64,000 nt of DNA from Acanthornis magna (taxonomy: Eukaryota; Chordata; Aves; Passeriformes; Acanthizidae), in the NCBI GenBank assembly GCA_036785705.1, contig JAWUZG010000084.1:12785501-12849500 (forward strand). The letters are read 5' to 3'. A program made the translations under genes and the position numbers. Shown piece after piece: positions 63,401 to 64,000 of this stretch (the first letter of the stretch is position 1; every line of letters starts with the position of its first letter). Below the pieces are notes generated by a model that did no database searches, was not told the DNA's origin, and saw only the letters and a list, made by a program, of their open reading frames with translations.

Positions 63401-63993
63401 AGTCTTATTGCTCGCTTTTCCCAAGAAATAGTCAAGGCAGTACACAGATTCCATTGTAGTTTATGTGCCCAATCTATGGCCTCTGACCACCTCAATTTCA
63501 TACCCTTCTTGATCTCATCCCCAACTGACCTGTGCTTCCCTCCTGGCAGCCTTCACCCATGAACAGTCAACTGTGCCACACATTGTGCCACATGTGACCA
63601 CAGAGAAGACCACGGCCGTCACCTCCATCAGCAGCACCTCCAAGACCTCTGTCTCCACAGAGGCCAGCACACCAAGCAGCACAGAAGTCCCTCTGGAAAC
63701 AACCTCTCCCAGTCCCAGCTCTCCACCTGCCCCCAGCAGCCCCCTCAGCACCCGGCTGCCATCCACTGCCACCACTGCCACAGTCTCCTCCACAGCACCT
63801 CCAAGCAGCAGCCCCAGGCCTACACCTACAACCCTGAGGCCCAAGCCCTCTTCCCCAACAACGAGTGCTGCAAAGGAGTCTCCAGTAACAGAGTCCTCTG
63901 CACCCACCGCAGCCAAAACCAGCACGCTGCCATCTCCTGCTTCTTCTCCCTCCTCAACTGTGTCCTCAACGTGGCTCAGCTCCTCACAGCCTG
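30398..63993 (+). CDS. MUC6: MUC6 gel-forming mucin (beta-ovomucin), exons 1-35, 3' end outside the window
   Basis: The deduced frame joins 35 exons (5,290 coding nt, 1,763 residues) without a stop. Order: signal peptide (1-18), linker, VWD1 (about 45-190), C8 (228-296), TIL (298-356), VWD2 (392-545), C8 (590-660), TIL (663-720), second TIL (762-830), VWD3 (860-1035), C8 (1040-1126), Cys/Trp-rich module (1127-1195), then a Pro/Thr/Ser-rich region. Identification as MUC6 rather than MUC2 or MUC5 rests on close resemblance to the recalled human MUC6 N-terminus: FVTTFDSRPYRFHG, VASNELEFVNSWKE, YFDHEEERC, and the missing first cysteine of the D2 CGLC box. No CysD module is seen before the PTS region. 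The product is a secreted, polymerising glycoprotein; in birds it is the heavily glycosylated beta-ovomucin of egg white. The CK-domain end lies beyond the window. Confidence 0.95.
30450..35556. other. MUC6: MUC6 intron 1 (5.1 kb)
   Basis: AT-rich, no exon supported. It holds a perfect 24-bp AT palindrome at 34335-34358. A 78-codon frame at 33911 has no domain features and no good splice borders. Confidence 0.6.
34335..34358. repeat. Perfect 24-bp AT palindrome
   Basis: TATTCTAATATA followed by its exact reverse complement, in MUC6 intron 1. AT-rich cruciform-prone sequence; function unknown. Confidence 0.85.
35557..35619 (+). CDS. MUC6: MUC6 exon 2 (63 bp linker exon)
   Basis: Not visible as a long frame; found from splice signals. 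A strong polypyrimidine tract ending CTTTTTCCTTTCACAG and the donor AA|GTAAGT enclose exactly 21 codons that keep the phase between exon 1 and exon 3. It reads AFEGNYWSHIFLQ and then KEKESLQR before the first VWD cysteine. The human protein has a linker of about this size and position with an LQR triplet. Confidence 0.75.
35620..38937. other. MUC6: MUC6 intron 2 (3.3 kb)
   Basis: AT-rich, short frames only; no repeat family recognised. Confidence 0.6.
38938..39178 (+). CDS. MUC6: MUC6 exon 3: VWD1, first half
   Basis: Acceptor TTATTATAG, donor GG|GTAAGG. Encodes CSTWGGGHFSTFDKYQYDF and then GTCNYIFA, the classic opening of a von Willebrand D domain with its calcium-site aspartates, followed by a beta-strand-rich stretch. 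Ends phase 2. Confidence 0.95.
39774..39900 (+). CDS. MUC6: MUC6 exon 4: VWD1, middle
   Basis: Acceptor CTTCTTACAG; reads GVIQLPYSSNGIQIAPYG and later NDDYLM; donor ATG|GTTAGT. Ends phase 0, and the frame joins exon 5. Confidence 0.95.
41026..41113 (+). CDS. MUC6: MUC6 exon 5: VWD1 end, CGMC motif
   Basis: Acceptor TTTATTTTAG, donor AAG|GTAAGA (last exon base 41113). Encodes KYMGKTCGMCGNYDG. The CXXC at residues 173-176 is the thiol motif linked to mucin and VWF multimerisation. Confidence 0.95.
41506..41615 (+). CDS. MUC6: MUC6 exon 6: linker VWD1 to C8
   Basis: Acceptor TTTCCAG; reads KFAALQKMDDPSEICL, matching the human FAALQKLDDPGEIC region; donor TAT|GTAAGA; ends phase 0. Confidence 0.95.
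42556..42763 (+). CDS. MUC6: MUC6 exon 7: C8 domain 1
   Basis: Cysteine-rich C8 with CSVPKDGFVIRCQLDMQDC and CSTLSEYSRQCAM. Acceptor CTTTTTATTTAG, donor GCT|GTAAGT, ending phase 1. Confidence 0.95.
43566..43688 (+). CDS. MUC6: MUC6 exon 8: TIL domain 1
   Basis: Read in the spliced frame, it gives GKCSSNQIYEECGSPC and CFCPEG, the trypsin-inhibitor-like cysteine pattern. Acceptor TTGTTGCAG, donor AAG|GTATCA. Longer frames in this interval are out of phase. Confidence 0.9.
43825..43870. repeat. Intronic hairpin, 14-bp perfect arms
   Basis: AGTTACATTATGTT (43825-43838) and its exact reverse complement (43857-43870) with an 18-nt loop, in intron 8. Confidence 0.85.
44410..44530 (+). CDS. MUC6: MUC6 exon 9: end of TIL 1 and linker
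   Basis: Reads GTVLDDISKNRTCV, with an N-glycosylation sequon NRT, then QCPCTLSGKTYAPGE. Acceptor TTTGGCAG, donor CTG|GTGAGT, ending phase 2. Confidence 0.93.
44841..44979 (+). CDS. MUC6: MUC6 exon 10: linker and start of VWD2
   Basis: Encodes CPGRCSLEGGSFVTTFDSR and PYRFHGVCTYVLMK, the second VWD opening, very close to human MUC6. Acceptor TTTTCTGCAG, donor AAG|GTAATT. Confidence 0.95.
45154..45258 (+). CDS. MUC6: MUC6 exon 11: VWD2
   Basis: 35 codons in phase 0; reads NGTLMAVYEKTGYSHSETS with an NGT sequon. Acceptor TTTCCACCAG, donor AAG|GTAGGT. Confidence 0.93.
45600..45672 (+). CDS. MUC6: MUC6 exon 12: VWD2
   Basis: Reads DKIVISQNDLL then LKRLPYRS, equivalent to the human DKIVISQDEV stretch. 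Acceptor TTCTTACAG, donor CAG|GTAAAA. Confidence 0.92.
45939..46076 (+). CDS. MUC6: MUC6 exon 13: VWD2
   Basis: Reads DITVFRQSSMYIQMHTNFGL and FQAYVKVGSQFKGRTLG; acceptor TTGCTTCAG, donor TAG|GTAAGT. The residue before the next exon's GLCG is Leu (529), where other D domains have Cys. Confidence 0.94.
46917..47078 (+). CDS. MUC6: MUC6 exon 14: VWD2 end, GLCG motif
   Basis: Reads GLCGNYNGDTTDDFMTSMD, SLFVDSWRAGNC and ERETDPC. Acceptor GATGTTACCAG, donor ACA|GTAAGT. Nearly identical in pattern to human MUC6. Confidence 0.95.
47602..47696 (+). CDS. MUC6: MUC6 exon 15: C8 domain 2, first part
   Basis: Reads ISAETHCSVLTKKGTVFEKC and NPIPFYK. Acceptor TTTGATTAG, donor AAG|GTAGGA, ending phase 0. 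Confidence 0.92.
48151..48277 (-). repeat. CR1 LINE 3' tail in intron 15
   Basis: Reads ATAGAATCATATTGGTTGGAA, then AATCCAACC and CATGTCCCTAAATGTCACATC, the reverse complement of a CR1 3' end. It ends 61 bp before the acceptor of exon 16. Confidence 0.8.
48339..48471 (+). CDS. MUC6: MUC6 exon 16: C8 domain 2, second part
   Basis: Reads RCVYQACNYEETFPYICSAL and WRSSMDNC. Acceptor TTGGGTTTCAG, donor GCA|GTAAGT, ending phase 1. Confidence 0.95.
49132..49381 (+). CDS. MUC6: MUC6 exon 17: TIL domain 2
   Basis: Reads CTGNQTFSYNTQACDRTCLS with an NQT sequon, then GCQCPKGMYLN and CPCYLEDRKYILPDQST. Acceptor TTGTTTTATAG, donor CTG|GTAAGT, ending phase 2. Confidence 0.95.
49470..50040 (-). mobile_element. 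Degenerate solo LTR in MUC6 intron 17
   Basis: Contains the blocks CATAATGCTTTGTTGGGAAG, GGTCAGCTGTCCTGGCTGTG and CATTCCAGTCCAGACCAG, which recur in a neoavian ERV LTR family related to 19699-20306. It is antisense to MUC6. The boundaries are approximate, and divergence suggests an old insertion. Confidence 0.7.
50498..50550 (+). CDS. MUC6: MUC6 exon 18 (53 bp)
   Basis: Short exon reading YCVNGRLSCTGKPQNPA, matching the human CHCINGRLSC position. Acceptor TTTCTCCCTAG, donor CAG|GTATGG; takes the frame from phase 2 to phase 1. Confidence 0.9.
50672..50781 (+). CDS. MUC6: MUC6 exon 19: third TIL, first half
   Basis: Reads SCKAPKKYISCSDN and YGAACAPTCQMLATGIEC. Acceptor CTTTTTCCTAG, donor TGT|GTGAGT. 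Confidence 0.94.
51546..51697 (+). CDS. MUC6: MUC6 exon 20: third TIL, second half
   Basis: Reads IPTKCESGCVCADGLYENLD and VPAEECPCEYGG. Acceptor TTGACCTTTTCAG, donor CTG|GTAAGA. The longer frame starting at 51523 is a different phase and is not coding. Confidence 0.93.
52442..52583 (+). CDS. MUC6: MUC6 exon 21: start of VWD3
   Basis: Reads CSSTCNLYGEGHITTFDGQR and FVFDGNCEYILAT, the third VWD opening. Acceptor CTCACTCCCAG, donor ACG|GTAACC. Confidence 0.95.
53056..53166 (+). CDS. MUC6: MUC6 exon 22: VWD3
   Basis: 37 codons in phase 0; reads DGCSVNRPVSSFKIVTENVI and CSRSISIYLG. Acceptor GGTTTTTTTTAG, donor GGG|GTAAGC. Confidence 0.94.
53532..53717 (+). CDS. MUC6: MUC6 exon 23: VWD3
   Basis: Reads NLTIILRDETFTISGENPG and PGKYNMTLIWNKHM, with the sequons NLT and NMT. 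Acceptor CTTTCTTCCAG, donor CAG|GTATTG. Confidence 0.94.
54147..54386 (+). CDS. MUC6: MUC6 exon 24: VWD3 end (CGLC) and start of C8-3
   Basis: Reads ETICGLCGNYNGNMKDDFET, with CXXC at 998-1001, then VASNELEFVNSWKENPLCGD. Acceptor TTTTTCAATCTAG, donor AAG|GTAAGA. Very strong MUC6 similarity. Confidence 0.96.
54807..54963 (+). CDS. MUC6: MUC6 exon 25: C8 domain 3
   Basis: Reads MPYYEACVRDSCGCDIGGDC and VYAMACLEKGICIDWRTPEF. Acceptor TTTTGCAATGCAG, donor GTC|GTAAGT, ending phase 1. Confidence 0.95.
55713..55856 (+). CDS. MUC6: MUC6 exon 26: post-D3 Cys/Trp module
   Basis: Reads YCEYYNSHKRTG and CTWHYRPCNCPNQNYKYVN, equivalent to human CTWHYQPCLCP. Acceptor TTCTTTTTTTAG, donor AAG|GTAATA; phase 1-1. 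Confidence 0.95.
56372..56434 (+). CDS. MUC6: MUC6 exon 27 (63 bp), last Cys-rich exon
   Basis: Reads GCYNCSHDEYFDHEEERCMP, with an NCS sequon. Acceptor CCTTTCTTCAG, donor GTG|GTAAGC; phase 1-1. Ends the N-terminal assembly region at about residue 1195. Confidence 0.95.
57344..57391 (+). CDS. MUC6: MUC6 exon 28: first PTS exon (48 bp)
   Basis: Reads GQVNVTTTPEPSSPSP, with an NVT sequon. Acceptor TTTATGTAACAG, donor CAG|GTTAGT. The cysteine-rich pattern ends and Pro/Thr/Ser dominance begins. Confidence 0.85.
57392..58699. other. MUC6: MUC6 intron 28 (1.3 kb)
   Basis: Nearly half is the CR1 at 57549-58128; the rest is AT-rich with nothing recognised. Confidence 0.75.
57549..58128 (+). repeat. 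CR1 LINE 3' end in intron 28
   Basis: About 580 bp matching CR1: CTGGGCTGCTTCTAAAGC near the start, GGGCTGGAACACCTCTCC, GGCTTTTCAGTACTTGAA, CACCCTGATCTAGTTGAA, ending in the diagnostic TTCTATGATCCTATGATG repeats. Same strand as MUC6. Frames inside it are LINE remnants, not mucin exons. Confidence 0.95.
58700..58879 (+). CDS. MUC6: MUC6 exon 29: PTS exon (180 bp)
   Basis: Thr/Ser/Pro-rich frame (TTVQPKVTRSSTTSALL and so on), no cysteine. Acceptor TTTTTTCTCTTAG, donor CTG|GTAGGT; phase 1-1. Confidence 0.85.
58880..59979. other. MUC6: MUC6 intron 29 (1.1 kb)
   Basis: No exon or named repeat recognised. Several short frames at 59133-59440 lack PTS composition. Confidence 0.6.
59980..60243 (+). 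CDS. MUC6: MUC6 exon 30: PTS exon (264 bp)
   Basis: Thr-rich frame (EQTTSMFTTPNMTTTIITPS and further), with an NMT sequon. Acceptor TTTACTCCAAAAG has a weaker pyrimidine tract; donor CAG|GTAAAT; phase 1-1. Confidence 0.8.
60889..60930 (+). CDS. MUC6: MUC6 exon 31: small PTS exon (42 bp)
   Basis: Reads ESERPETTTLYYPE. Acceptor TTACTTCACAG, donor AAG|GTGAGT; phase 1-1. The small size makes it less certain. Confidence 0.65.
61157..61390 (+). CDS. MUC6: MUC6 exon 32: PTS exon (234 bp), divergent repeat relative
   Basis: Starts VVTHIRATLTQPVEHLVT and ends in an SSLSSTQLG-like segment, resembling the ends of exons 34 and 35 but shorter by 210 bp. Acceptor TTTTCTCTCTGTAG, donor CTG|GTAAGG. The first 40 bp of its intron also resemble the intron after exon 34, so it belongs to the same duplicated unit. 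Confidence 0.85.
61391..62093. other. MUC6: MUC6 intron 32
   Basis: Begins with GTAAGGCTCCCTGCTGCCC, shared in pattern with the intron after exon 34; the rest is unassigned. Confidence 0.65.
62094..62141 (+). CDS. MUC6: MUC6 exon 33: small PTS exon (48 bp)
   Basis: Reads AREPTRAKTPTSKVVT. Acceptor CCCTTTCTTTGTAG, donor CAG|GTGAGT; phase 1-1. Confidence 0.7.
62581..63024 (+). CDS. MUC6: MUC6 exon 34: PTS repeat exon (444 bp)
   Basis: 148-residue Ser/Thr/Pro/Ala-rich frame starting AFTHEQSTVPHIVPHVTTEK and ending TWLSSSQP. Acceptor TTTCCTCCTGGCAG, donor CTG|GTAAGG; phase 1-1. Dense in potential O-glycosylation sites, with no cysteine. The minus-strand frame across it is a shadow of the biased composition. 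Confidence 0.9.
63025..63549. other. MUC6: MUC6 intron 34 (525 bp)
   Basis: Its 3' end (CTGACCTGTGCTTCCCTCC) matches the 3' end of intron 33 with two differences, so the duplication unit includes the acceptor. A possible acceptor at 63363 leads quickly to a stop and is not used in this model. Confidence 0.65.
63550..63993 (+). CDS. MUC6: MUC6 exon 35: PTS repeat exon (444 bp), near-copy of exon 34
   Basis: Differs from exon 34 at 8 of 444 positions by my count. Five of these changes alter four residues (Thr to Val, Ala to Pro, Ala to Val, Thr to Ala) and three are silent. Donor is CTG|GTAATA. Open throughout; the window ends 7 bp later, so more copies are likely. Confidence 0.9.
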
Positions 63994-64000
63994 GTAATAC

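Noticed and set aside
62561..63925. 131- and 136-codon minus-strand frames rich in Val/Leu/Gly at 62561-62956 and 63515-63925
   Set aside because: Antisense shadows of the duplicated Ser/Thr/Pro-rich exons 34 and 35.

Overview
The window looks like an avian nuclear genome. Its CR1 LINE 3' ends (57549-58128 and 48151-48277) and its LTR families match types I know from birds. The main gene is split into about 35 short exons with consensus GT/AG borders and encodes the gel-forming mucin MUC6, which in birds is the beta-subunit of egg-white ovomucin. I see no bacterial-type genes, CRISPR arrays, rRNA or tRNA.

Layout. Positions 1-6461 are non-coding sequence in which I recognise nothing. Positions 6462-6640 hold a decayed CR1 reverse-transcriptase fragment, followed by part of an old LTR. 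That LTR is split by a complete young endogenous retrovirus on the minus strand (6730-13761). The provirus has two LTRs of 953 and 954 bp that differ by a single base in an A-run, a 5-bp target duplication, a tRNA-Lys-type primer site, a full gag frame and a full protease-RT-RNase H-integrase frame. One in-frame TAG separates gag and pol, and there is no env. From 13767 to about 30280 the sequence is intergenic: an irregular minisatellite, a duplicated 115-bp segment, a probable solo LTR (15671-16230), a second solo LTR (19699-20306), and otherwise nothing I can identify.

From about 30285 (TATA box) to the right edge runs MUC6 on the plus strand. Exon 1 carries the signal peptide. A 63-bp exon 2 supplies a short linker. 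Exons 3-27 (38938-56434) encode VWD1-C8-TIL, VWD2-C8-TIL, TIL and VWD3-C8 (D1-D2-D3), about 1,150 residues. From exon 28 the protein becomes Pro/Thr/Ser-rich. This region is built from separate exons that are all phase 1-1. The last two visible exons (34 and 35, 444 bp each, about 98% identical) show that the array was growing by duplication of a 969-bp unit. The gene continues beyond the window.

How the parts relate. D1-D2-D3 assemblies drive disulfide-linked polymerisation of gel mucins, and the PTS exons supply the O-glycosylated gel-forming stretch. The retrovirus lies about 16.6 kb upstream of the MUC6 promoter in opposite orientation. No functional link between them is visible. The splice map was worked out by eye from splice sites, frame continuity and family knowledge, and has not been checked against transcripts.
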